From assembly GCF_020400585.1 (NCBI RefSeq), contig NZ_JAINVF010000013.1, positions 124,001-188,000 of the forward strand: DNA of 64,000 nucleotides, read 5' to 3'. Under the pieces are notes generated by a model. It was not told where the DNA came from. It was given only the letters and a program-made list of their open reading frames with translations, and searched no databases. Made by a program: the position numbers and the translations under genes. Shown here piece by piece: positions 44,056 to 51,121 of the stretch (position 1 is the first letter of the stretch; each line of letters starts with the position of its first letter). The stretch comes from Streptomyces sp. NK08204. GTDB lineage: Bacteria > Actinomycetota > Actinomycetes > Streptomycetales > Streptomycetaceae.

Positions 44056-44085
44056 CCGACAGTGACGGCCGCGAGCCACTGTCGG
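44056..44085 (+). terminator. Hairpin after the SEC-C gene
   Basis: Perfect 9-bp inverted repeat CCGACAGTG / CACTGTCGG, 34 bases after the SEC-C stop, with no T-run. Likely terminator before the fabG promoter. Confidence 0.6.
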
Positions 44086-44144
44086 TGCCCGCTTGCCCGT
44101 GAGCGCGGCGCTACCGATAGGTTTTCGATGAAGCCGCCTGTCCT

Positions 44145-44166
44145 GAAGCTGTTCGGAAGCTGTTCG
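44145..44166. repeat. Tandem 11-bp direct repeat upstream of fabG
   Basis: GAAGCTGTTCG occurs twice head to tail at 44145-44155 and 44156-44166, 47 bases before the fabG start. The 11-base period is one helical turn, as in sites bound by OmpR/PhoP-type regulators. Regulatory role not shown. Confidence 0.4.
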
Positions 44167-44212
44167 GGCGGGTTGTCGGACATCTGCAGACCGCTATCGA
44201 AAGGGTGATCCG

Positions 44213-44932
44213 TTGAGCCGCTCGGTTCTCGTCACCGGAGGCAACCGGGGCATCGGCCTCGCCATCGCCCGCGCTTTCGCCGACGCCGGCGACAAGGTCG
44301 CGATCACGTACCGCTCGGGTGAGCCGCCGGCGGCCCTCACGGAATCGGGGTGCCTCGCCGTCAGGTGCGACATCACCGACCCCGAGCAGGTGGAGCAGGC
44401 CTACAAGGAGATCGAGGACCAGCATGGTCCGGTCGAGGTCCTGGTCGCCAACGCCGGCATCACCAAGGACCAGCTCCTGATGCGCATGTCCGAGGAGGAC
44501 TTCACCTCGGTCATCGACACCAACCTCACCGGCACCTTCCGCGTCGTCAAGCGCGCCAACCGCGGCATGCTGCGCGCCAAGAAGGGCCGTGTCGTGCTGA
44601 TCTCCTCCGTCGTCGGCCTGCTCGGCTCGGCGGGCCAGGCGAACTACGCCGCATCCAAGGCCGCCCTCGTCGGCTTCGCGCGCTCCCTCGCCCGTGAGCT
44701 GGGCTCGCGCAACATCACCTTCAACGTCGTCGCGCCCGGCTTTGTCGACACCGACATGACGCGCGTGCTCACCGAGGAGCAGCGCGCGGGCATCGTGTCC
44801 CAGGTGCCGCTCGGCCGTTACGCGCAGCCGGAGGAGATCGCCGCGGCGGTGCGGTTCCTCGCCTCGGACGACGCTTCGTACATCACTGGAGCCGTCATCC
44901 CCGTTGACGGCGGACTGGGAATGGGTCACTGA
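44213..44932 (+). CDS. fabG: 3-oxoacyl-ACP reductase FabG (FabG1/MabA-like)
   Basis: 239 residues. NADPH-dependent reduction of 3-oxoacyl-ACP in type II fatty acid synthesis. Cofactor motif TGGNRGIG, NAG in VANAGIT, and the triad Ser132 (region LISSV), Tyr145 and Lys149 (YAASK). The last residues YITGAVIPVDGG are standard. The gene order fabG-inhA is the actinobacterial pairing (mabA-inhA). TTG 44213 follows AAGGGTGA. Six bases separate it from inhA, so they are one operon. Confidence 0.95.
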   Translation: MSRSVLVTGGNRGIGLAIARAFADAGDKVAITYRSGEPPAALTESGCLAVRCDITDPEQVEQAYKEIEDQHGPVEVLVANAGITKDQLLMRMSEEDFTSVIDTNLTGTFRVVKRANRGMLRAKKGRVVLISSVVGLLGSAGQANYAASKAALVGFARSLARELGSRNITFNVVAPGFVDTDMTRVLTEEQRAGIVSQVPLGRYAQPEEIAAAVRFLASDDASYITGAVIPVDGGLGMGH

Positions 44933-44937
44933 TCACC

Positions 44938-45705
44938 ATGAGCGGAATCCTCGAGGGCAAGCGCATCCTGATCACGGGTGTGCTGACGGAGTCCTCCATC
45001 GCCTTCCACGCCGCGAAGCTCGCCCAGGAGCAGGGCGCCGAGATCATCCTCACCGCCTTCCCGCGGCCCACGCTGACCGAGCGCATCGCCAAGAAGCTGC
45101 CGAAGCCCACCAAGGTCATCGAGCTGGACGTCACCAACGACGAGCACCTCGCCCGCCTGGCCGACATCGTCGGCGAGGAGCTGGGCGGCCTCGACGGCGT
45201 CGTCCACTCCATCGGCTTCGCCCCGCAGGACGCGCTCGGCGGCAACTTCCTGAACACGCCGTTCGAGTCGGTCGCCACCGCCATGCACGTGTCGGCGTAC
45301 TCCCTGAAGTCGCTCACCATGGCCTGCCTGCCGCTGATGCAGAACGGCGGCTCCGTCGTCGGCCTCACCTTCGACGCGCAGTTCGCCTGGCCGCAGTACG
45401 ACTGGATGGGCCCGGCCAAGGCCGCCCTGGAGGCCACCAGCCGCTACATCGCCCGCGACCTCGGCAAGCAGAACATCCGCTGCAACCTGATCTCGGCGGG
45501 CCCGCTCGGCTCCATGGCCGCCAAGTCCATCCCGGGCTTCAGCGCGCTGGCCTCGGTCTGGGACAGCCGCTCCCCGCTCGAGTGGGACCTGAAGGACCCG
45601 GAGCCGGCCGGCCGGGGCATCGTCGCCCTGCTGAGCGACTGGTTCCCGAAGACCACCGGCGAGATCATCCACGTCGACGGCGGTCTGCACGCCATCGGCG
45701 CGTAA
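44938..45705 (+). CDS. inhA: Enoyl-ACP reductase InhA/FabI
   Basis: 255 residues. NADH-dependent reduction of trans-2-enoyl-ACP, last step of fatty acid elongation, the isoniazid/triclosan target family. The catalytic Y-x2-M-x3-K is Tyr154-Met157-Lys161 (YDWMGPAK). GVLTESSIAFHAAKLAQEQGA is the dinucleotide-binding start, and VHSIGFAP is typical of InhA. Second gene of the fabG-inhA operon, followed by a strong terminator. Confidence 0.95.
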   Translation: MSGILEGKRILITGVLTESSIAFHAAKLAQEQGAEIILTAFPRPTLTERIAKKLPKPTKVIELDVTNDEHLARLADIVGEELGGLDGVVHSIGFAPQDALGGNFLNTPFESVATAMHVSAYSLKSLTMACLPLMQNGGSVVGLTFDAQFAWPQYDWMGPAKAALEATSRYIARDLGKQNIRCNLISAGPLGSMAAKSIPGFSALASVWDSRSPLEWDLKDPEPAGRGIVALLSDWFPKTTGEIIHVDGGLHAIGA

Positions 45706-45717
45706 CCGCACGACTCG

Positions 45718-45755
45718 GACGCCCCGTTTCCCGCCCGCGCGGGGAGCGGGGCGTC
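45718..45755 (+). terminator. Terminator of the fabG-inhA operon
   Basis: Perfect 9-bp stem GACGCCCCG / CGGGGCGTC with an inner CCCGC/GCGGG stem, 13 bases after the inhA stop. Confidence 0.8.
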
Positions 45756-45861
45756 ACTCGTTCGGAGTAGTCAGCCGGGCGGGGCGGGACCCCAACGGCG
45801 CACTCTGGATTACGCGTTCACATCGCGCATCCCTCCGTAGCCCGGGCGAGGAGGTCCCCTT

Positions 45862-46212
45862 GTGCGCCTGTCCCGCAGCCTGGCCTCGGTGACCGTGGCC
45901 GTAGCCCTCGTGCTGAGCCTGCCGTACGACGCGCTGCCCCACGTGCGCGTGGGCGACGGCAAACCGTCCGCGCCCGACCTGTTCGGCGCCGCCTGCCGTA
46001 CCGCCGTCCGCGGCTCCCACGTGGTGGCCTACTGCCACAATCCCTATGTCGACACCGATCGCGTACGCCTGCACATCGAGTGCGCCCGCTGGTGGGACAT
46101 CGACACCGACAGCGCGCCCGTGGACGCCGGACCCGCCCTGACCGTACGGCTGACCGGGCGGTGCTGGCAGGAGGTCGGCTCGGCCTGGGTCAGTCACCAG
46201 AGGCGGCGCTGA
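45862..46212 (+). CDS. Small secreted protein with four cysteines
   Basis: 116 residues, family unknown. A signal peptide is clear (RLSRSLASVTVAVALVLSLPYDALPH). The mature part has Cys in FGAACRT, AYCHNP, IECARW and GRCWQE, enough for two disulphides. GAGGAGG lies six bases before GTG 45862. Its last 23 bases overlap the 3' end of the convergent GntR gene. Function unknown. Confidence 0.82.
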   Translation: MRLSRSLASVTVAVALVLSLPYDALPHVRVGDGKPSAPDLFGAACRTAVRGSHVVAYCHNPYVDTDRVRLHIECARWWDIDTDSAPVDAGPALTVRLTGRCWQEVGSAWVSHQRRR

Positions 46213-46882
46213 ACCGGTCCGGACGGCACAGGAACGGATAGCTCGCGGCCTCCAGGGCGGCGGTCTCCGCGTCCCCCGCGCGGATCGCCTCCATCAGCCG
46301 GGTGTGGTCCATGTGCGTCCCGGGGGTCAGCTCCCCGCCGACGTCGGCGCGCAGCCAGTCCCGCAGCACCTCGCCGAGATCGGCGTACATCGCCGTCATG
46401 ACGTCGTTGTGGGAGGCGGCCACCACGGCCAGGTGGAAGGTCGCGTCGGCCGTCACGAAGGCCTCCGCCTCCCCGCTCTGCCAGGCCTCCTCCCGCCGCA
46501 GCAGCAGCGCGTCCAGCTGTTTGAGGTCCTTCTCGGTGCGCCGCTCGGCGGCCAGCTTCGCCGCCGCGGACTCCAGCGTCGAACGCAGCTCGGCGATGTG
46601 CCGCGGGTCGGCGTCGGCGAACCGCCGGTGCATCACGCCGGCCAGTTCGCTCGTCGCCACGACGTAGGTGCCGGATCCCTGCCGGATGTCCAGCAGGCCG
46701 TTGTGCGCGAGGGCGCGGACCGCCTCGCGGACGGTGTTGCGGGCCACGCCGAGCTGCTCGACCAGCTCGGGCTCGGTCGGGATGCGCGAGCCGACCGGCC
46801 ACTCACCGGAGGCGATCTGGTTGCGCAGTTCGGTGATGACCTGCTCGGACAGCGCCGAACGACGCGGGTGGCTCAGGGGCAT
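46190..46882 (-). CDS. GntR/FadR family transcriptional regulator
   Basis: 230 residues. A winged HTH (about 10-75: LRNQIASGEWPVGSRIPTEPELVEQLGVARNTVREAVRALAHNGLLDIRQGSGTYV) is followed by an FCD ligand-binding domain (about 90-220) whose metal-site residues include the Asp/His of ATFHLAVV and a later His in TPGTHMDHTRL. It is divergent from the CynX/NimT-type exporter, with a perfect palindrome in the 81-base gap, so it most likely represses the exporter and itself. Confidence 0.93.
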   Translation of the reverse strand: MPLSHPRRSALSEQVITELRNQIASGEWPVGSRIPTEPELVEQLGVARNTVREAVRALAHNGLLDIRQGSGTYVVATSELAGVMHRRFADADPRHIAELRSTLESAAAKLAAERRTEKDLKQLDALLLRREEAWQSGEAEAFVTADATFHLAVVAASHNDVMTAMYADLGEVLRDWLRADVGGELTPGTHMDHTRLMEAIRAGDAETAALEAASYPFLCRPDRFSAASGD

Positions 46883-46935
46883 GGCACACCTTCGCACGAC
46901 AGTCCCCGGTGGGCTGCACCTGGGGATGGACGACC

Positions 46936-46950
46936 AATCATCCCATGATT
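46936..46950. promoter_or_regulatory. GntR operator between the regulator and the exporter
   Basis: AATCAT-CCC-ATGATT is a perfect 15-bp palindrome. A further ATGAT follows at 46954. A -10-like TATGAT at 46953-46958 lies six bases before the exporter ATG, so the site overlaps the exporter promoter. Confidence 0.65.
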
Positions 46951-46963
46951 CTATGATAGGCCC

Positions 46964-48394
46964 ATGGTGAGCGAGGGAGCCCGGGCAACGACGACCGACA
47001 CGGCAACGGAAGGCGGGAACTCGGAAGACCGGCAGACGGAAAACGATCGTCAGACACAAGACGATCGTCAGACACAAGACGATCGTCAGACGCAAGACGA
47101 TCGTCAGACGCAAGACGACCGGGAGGCGGGAGACCGGGCAGCTGGGGTGCAGGCGGCGAAGGCGCGGACGACGGCCCCCACGCACGCGTGGGCGGCACGT
47201 CTGGTCGTCGCCGGCATCGTGCTGGCCGCGCTGAATCTGCGCCCCGCCATCACGAGCCTCGGCGCGCTCCTCGAAGAGGTCCGCGACGGGCTCGGCATGA
47301 GCGGCAGCGTGGCCGGTCTGCTCACCTCAGTGCCCCCGCTCTGCTTCGCCCTCTTCGGCGCCACCGCCCCCCGCCTGGCCCGTCGCTTCGGCCCGGCAGC
47401 CGTCCTGTGCGCCGGTATGGGCGCCGTCGCCGCGGGCCTGCTGATACGTCCCTACGCCGGAAGCGCGGCCGGGTTCCTCGCCGCCACGGCGCTGGCGCTG
47501 ATGGGCATCGCCGTCAGCAACGTGCTGATGCCGGTCGTCGTCAAGCGCTGGTTCCCGGAGAAGGTCGGTCCCATGACCGGCCTGTACTCGATGGCCCTCG
47601 CCACCGGGACCTCTCTCGCCGCCGCGGCCACCGTGCCCATGACCGACGCGCTGGGCGGCGGCTGGCGGGCAGGACTCGCCGTGTGGGGCGCGCTCGCGGT
47701 CGCCGCGGTACTGCCGTGGCTGCCGCTGGTACGGGACCGGGGCACGGCTCCCGCCCCCGTCCACGCGCCGGTGCACCCCGGCGGCGAGCGGGACCGGCGG
47801 GCCCCCTTGCGCCTCACCCGCAGCCGGACCGCGTGGGCGCTCGCCGTCTTCTTCGGCCTCCAGGCAACCGGCGCCTACGTCACCATGGGCTGGATGGCGC
47901 AGATCTTCCGGGACGCCGGGGTCCCGGCGGGTACGGCAGGACTGCTGCTCGCCGTCACCATGGTGATGGGCGTGCCGCTGGCCTTCGTCATTCCGCGCCT
48001 GGCCACCCGGCTGCCCCACCAGGGCCCGATCGCGCTGGCCCTGGGCGTGTGCGGCCTGGCCGGATACGCCGGCCTGTACGTCGCGCCGGTCGCCGGCGCC
48101 TGGGTCTGGGCCCTGCTGCTCGGCGTCTCCAACTGCGCCTTCCCGCTCGCCCTGACGATGGTCGGCATGCGGGCGAGCAGCGGGCCGGGCGTGGCTCAGC
48201 TCTCCGCGTTCGCGCAGAGCACCGGCTACCTGATCTCCATTCCCGGCCCGCTGCTGGTGGGCGTGCTCTACCAGCACAGCGGCGGCTGGGGGCTGCCCAT
48301 CGCCCTCATGGCGGGGCTGATGGTGCCGCAGATGGCGGTGGGCTTCCTGGCCGGCCGGAACCGCACGGTGGAGGACGAGGCGGCGACACGCTGA
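46964..48394 (+). CDS. CynX/NimT family MFS transporter
   Basis: 476 residues, 12 predicted helices, major facilitator of the cyanate/2-nitroimidazole (CynX/NimT) group. The core begins LVVAGIVLAALNLRPAITSLG near residue 80, followed by MSGSVAGLLTSVPPLCFALFG. The N-terminal 75 residues are hydrophilic and contain an in-frame DRQTQD hexapeptide repeat. Substrate unknown. Divergent from the GntR regulator, with a palindromic operator close to the ATG and a possible leaderless start. Followed by the 38-residue SGM_5486-type gene. Confidence 0.9.
   Translation: MVSEGARATTTDTATEGGNSEDRQTENDRQTQDDRQTQDDRQTQDDRQTQDDREAGDRAAGVQAAKARTTAPTHAWAARLVVAGIVLAALNLRPAITSLGALLEEVRDGLGMSGSVAGLLTSVPPLCFALFGATAPRLARRFGPAAVLCAGMGAVAAGLLIRPYAGSAAGFLAATALALMGIAVSNVLMPVVVKRWFPEKVGPMTGLYSMALATGTSLAAAATVPMTDALGGGWRAGLAVWGALAVAAVLPWLPLVRDRGTAPAPVHAPVHPGGERDRRAPLRLTRSRTAWALAVFFGLQATGAYVTMGWMAQIFRDAGVPAGTAGLLLAVTMVMGVPLAFVIPRLATRLPHQGPIALALGVCGLAGYAGLYVAPVAGAWVWALLLGVSNCAFPLALTMVGMRASSGPGVAQLSAFAQSTGYLISIPGPLLVGVLYQHSGGWGLPIALMAGLMVPQMAVGFLAGRNRTVEDEAATR
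47045..47116 (+). repeat. Four in-frame 18-bp repeats (DRQTQD) in the exporter gene
   Basis: GATCGTCAGACACAAGAC recurs four times head to tail, copies 3 and 4 with CGC for CAC. Each copy encodes DRQTQD. The junctions form GACGATCGTC palindromes containing GATC. A degenerate copy (DRQTEN) precedes them and DREAGD follows. The array is prone to slippage without frame loss. Confidence 0.9.
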
Positions 48395-48446
48395 CCGCCC
48401 GACCCCGACGGACACGGCGCGGGCGAAGGGTGCGAGACTGGGCGGC

Positions 48447-48563
48447 ATGCCCGTGCTCGACCCGAACCCGCAGAACAGCCAGAAGAAGATGCTGCTCGTC
48501 TTCGGCGCGTTCCTGGCCATCTTCGTGATCATCGCCGTCATCGCGACGCTCGCGTCACCGTGA
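48447..48563 (+). CDS. 38-residue SGM_5486-type transporter-associated protein
   Basis: Sequence MPVLDPNPQNSQKKM then one helix (LLVFGAFLAIFVIIAVIATLASP). I recall this as the SGM_5486 family of tiny proteins encoded right after CynX/NimT-type transporters in Streptomyces. It starts 52 bases after the exporter stop and ends before a hairpin, so it is probably part of that operon. Function unknown; a membrane subunit is a guess. Confidence 0.85.
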   Translation: MPVLDPNPQNSQKKMLLVFGAFLAIFVIIAVIATLASP

Positions 48564-48596
48564 CCCCGCCGGCCGCCTCAGCGGTGGATGGTGGGG

Positions 48597-48623
48597 CTGG
48601 CCCCCCATCCCCTAGGGGGCCAG
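48597..48623 (+). terminator. Terminator after the exporter operon
   Basis: Perfect 9-bp inverted repeat CTGGCCCCC / GGGGGCCAG with a nine-base loop, 33 bases after the 38-residue gene. Confidence 0.65.
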
Positions 48624-48678
48624 GCTCAGGGTCAAGTGGGTGGATGTCCGGATGGGTTGGCGGCCCCGTCTTCCGTAG

Positions 48679-48730
48679 CTTCGAGTGGTGACCGCGCCAG
48701 GCGGTCACGGCGGTCACGGACCACTCGAAG
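48679..48730 (+). promoter_or_regulatory. Nested hairpin just before the 68-residue gene
   Basis: Outer stem CTTCGAGTGGT / ACCACTCGAAG is 11 bp and perfect (48679-48689 and 48720-48730). Inside it, GTGACCGC / GCGGTCAC is a perfect 8-bp stem and GGCGGTCAC is repeated. The structure ends six bases before the CGGAGG ribosome site, so it would form in the 5' leader or as a cruciform operator. Confidence 0.6.
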
Positions 48731-48746
48731 ACGCACGGAGGCGACC

Positions 48747-48953
48747 ATGCCGGCCCCCACCCACTCCCGCCCCCACCCGGCGACCACGGGCGGCGTCGAC
48801 ATCCGGCTGCCCTGGTGGGCCCTCGCCCTGCCCGCGCTCGCCTTCGTCGCACTGCTCGCGCTGATACTGAACCCGTCGGACGCCCACGCGGCGAGCGGCG
48901 ACCCGGCGATGACCCACCTCGTCGAGCGCGCGCAGCGGCTCCTCACGCGCTGA
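48747..48953 (+). CDS. Small single-helix membrane protein
   Basis: 68 residues, family unknown. After a Pro/His-rich start comes GGVDIRLPWWALALPALAFVALLALILNPSDAHA, a single helix that could be a signal anchor with a possible AHA cleavage site, then a short hydrophilic tail. GGAGG lies six bases before ATG 48747, directly after the nested hairpin. Upstream of sixA but with its own leader. Confidence 0.8.
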   Translation: MPAPTHSRPHPATTGGVDIRLPWWALALPALAFVALLALILNPSDAHAASGDPAMTHLVERAQRLLTR

Positions 48954-49040
48954 TCCCCAGCTGACGCGTGCCTCGCCGGGGGTGAATCCGCATGTCAACT
49001 CCCAGCGCCGCATGGCCTGTTTCATGCGAAGCTGGGTCCC

Positions 49041-49559
49041 ATGAGCGTCGCAGAACCCCGCAGGATCGTCCTTTTCCGGCATGCGAAAGCCGACTGGCCC
49101 CCGGTGTCCGATCATGAGCGCCCGCTCGCCGAGCGGGGCCGGACGGACGCCGCGGTCGCCGGACGCAGGCTGGCCGACACCGGTATCACCTTCGACCTGG
49201 CCCTGTGCTCCACCGCGACCCGGACCCGAGAGACCTGGAAGCTCGCCGTCCACGAACTGGCCCACCGGCCGAAGACCATCTACGAGGAGCGGGTCTACGA
49301 GGCCTCGCCCGGCGAGCTGATCGCCGTGCTCAACGAAGTCCCCGACGACGTGCGGAACGTGATCCTGATCGGCCACAACCCGGGCGTGCACGGTCTTGCC
49401 GACATCCTGGCCGGAGCGGCCGAGGGCGACGCCCGCGCGCGGATGAACGGCCGCGGCTTCCCCGCCGCCGCGTTCGCGCTGCTGTCCTTCGACGGCCCCT
49501 GGAAGAGCCTGGAGCCGCACGTGGCCACGCTCGCGGCCTACTGGGCGCCATCCGAGTGA
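49041..49559 (+). CDS. sixA: SixA-like phosphohistidine phosphatase (histidine phosphatase family)
   Basis: 172-residue short histidine phosphatase; in E. coli SixA dephosphorylates phosphohistidine on phosphotransfer proteins. The catalytic RHG motif appears as LFRHAKADW (His14), with STATRTRETW and LIGHNPG holding the other conserved Arg and His. The size matches SixA rather than phosphoglycerate mutase. Substrate in Streptomyces is not known. Ends before a 20-bp perfect hairpin shared with serB. Confidence 0.9.
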   Translation: MSVAEPRRIVLFRHAKADWPPVSDHERPLAERGRTDAAVAGRRLADTGITFDLALCSTATRTRETWKLAVHELAHRPKTIYEERVYEASPGELIAVLNEVPDDVRNVILIGHNPGVHGLADILAGAAEGDARARMNGRGFPAAAFALLSFDGPWKSLEPHVATLAAYWAPSE

Positions 49560-49677
49560 CCGCGGACACGCCCTGACCGGCGGACCAGGCGGCACGCCCT
49601 GACCGGGGGCACGCCCTGACCCGGGAGTCGGCCTGACCGCGGACTTCCTGACCGTGGACACGGCTCGGCCATGGCAG

Positions 49678-49721
49678 GAGGGCCCGGCATCACCGCGGTG
49701 GCGCGGTGATGCCGGGCCCTC
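49678..49721. terminator. 20-bp perfect hairpin between sixA and serB
   Basis: Arms GAGGGCCCGGCATCACCGCG and its exact complement (49678-49697 and 49702-49721) are separated by a GTGG loop. It lies between the ends of two convergent genes and would stop transcription from both sides. The short stretch 49560-49677 contains degenerate CACGCCCTGACC repeats and no gene. Confidence 0.9.
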
Positions 49722-49757
49722 ATCGATCCGGGGCACCGGGCGGGGCGCGACGCCCGC

Positions 49758-50981
49758 TCAGGTCTCGTCGTGCGTGTCCGCCGCCTCGACCTCTTCACGG
49801 GTGATGCCGAGCAGATACAGCACCGTGTCCAGGAAGGGGAAGTTCACCGCCGTGTGCGCGGCCTCGCGGACGACCGGCTTGGCATTGAAGGCGACGCCCA
49901 GACCGGCCGCGTTCAGCATGTCCAGGTCGTTGGCGCCGTCGCCGATCGCGACCGTCTGCGACAGCGGCACCCCGGCCTCCGCGGCGAACCGGCGCAGCAG
50001 CCGCGCCTTGCCCGCCCGGTCCACGATCTCCCCGGTGACCCGGCCGGTCAGCTTGCCGTCGACGACCTCCAGCGTGTTGGCCTGCGCGAAGTCCAGCCCG
50101 AGCCGCTCCTTCAGATCGTCGGTGACCTGCGTGAACCCACCGGAGACGACTCCCACCTGGTAGCCCAGCCGCTTCAGTGTGCGGATCAGGGTGCGCGCGC
50201 CCGGTGTCAGGCGCACCTCGGTGCGGACCTTGTCCACCACCGAGGCGTCCAGCCCGTTCAGCAGCGCCACGCGTGCGTGCAGCGACTGCTCGAAGTCCAG
50301 CTCACCGCGCATCGCCGCCGCCGTCACCTCGGCGACCTTGTCCTCACAGCCGGCGTGCGCCGCGAACAGCTCGATGACCTCGTCCTGGATGAGGGTGGAG
50401 TCCACGTCCATGACCACCAGCCGCTGGGCGCGCCGGTGCAGGCCGGCCGAGACGACCGCGATGTCGACACCCAGTGCCGCCGCGTCGGACGCGAGGGCCG
50501 TGCGCAGCGGCTCGGTCTCCACGCCGGAGACGGCGAACTCCACCGCCGTCACGGGGTACTTGGCGAGCCGGAAAATACGGTCGATGTTGCCGCCGGCCTT
50601 GGCGATGCGGGTGGCGATGGCGGCCGTCGACTCGGCGGTGAGCGGATGACCGAGGACGGTCACAAGCGAGCGCCCATGACCGCGCGGCCGGTTGTCGCCG
50701 TGCCCGGAGATGATCTCCGCCTGCATCTTCATCGACTCGGCCCAGCTGTGCACGGTCGCCCGCAGGTCACCCTCGAGGCCGTCCGGGGGCTCGGTCACCA
50801 GGGCGCACAGCACCAGGCGGCCCCGGGTCACGACCTGCTCGATGTCGACCACGTCGACGAAGTAGGCGGCCAGGGTCTCGAACAGGCCGGCCGTGATGCC
50901 CGGCCTGTCCTTGCCGAAGATCTTGACGAGGAGAGTGGGGGCCTCGGCGGTCTGCGAAGCGGCGGTCTGCGAATCGCTCAT
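49758..50981 (-). CDS. serB: Phosphoserine phosphatase SerB with ACT domains
   Basis: 407 residues. Last step of serine synthesis: phosphoserine to serine. Two N-terminal ACT-type regulatory domains (about 15-95 and 105-180: IFGKDRPGITAGLF, VTVLGHPLTAESTAAIATRIAKAGGNIDRI) precede the HAD phosphatase with nucleophile MDVDSTLIQDEVIEL (Asp192, Asp194), VSGGFTQV and GDGANDLDML. ATG 50981 is chosen by the protein's hydrophilic start and normal length. Monocistronic. From memory SCO1808. Confidence 0.95.
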   Translation of the reverse strand: MSDSQTAASQTAEAPTLLVKIFGKDRPGITAGLFETLAAYFVDVVDIEQVVTRGRLVLCALVTEPPDGLEGDLRATVHSWAESMKMQAEIISGHGDNRPRGHGRSLVTVLGHPLTAESTAAIATRIAKAGGNIDRIFRLAKYPVTAVEFAVSGVETEPLRTALASDAAALGVDIAVVSAGLHRRAQRLVVMDVDSTLIQDEVIELFAAHAGCEDKVAEVTAAAMRGELDFEQSLHARVALLNGLDASVVDKVRTEVRLTPGARTLIRTLKRLGYQVGVVSGGFTQVTDDLKERLGLDFAQANTLEVVDGKLTGRVTGEIVDRAGKARLLRRFAAEAGVPLSQTVAIGDGANDLDMLNAAGLGVAFNAKPVVREAAHTAVNFPFLDTVLYLLGITREEVEAADTHDET

Positions 50982-51121
50982 GGTGTCACCACCGTATCCG
51001 GCACCCAGTGCCTCGTGCCGCGGAGGTCCGCCTGACGGACACGGAACAGTGGATGTCGGTCCGGCGTCGGGAATCTTTCCACCCGGCGACGAGTCGGCTC
51101 GGTGCCCGGCCGGGCGGCCTG

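Noticed and set aside
47045..47116. 18-bp repeats considered as a CRISPR-like array
   Set aside because: Direct head-to-tail copies with no spacers, inside a coding frame.
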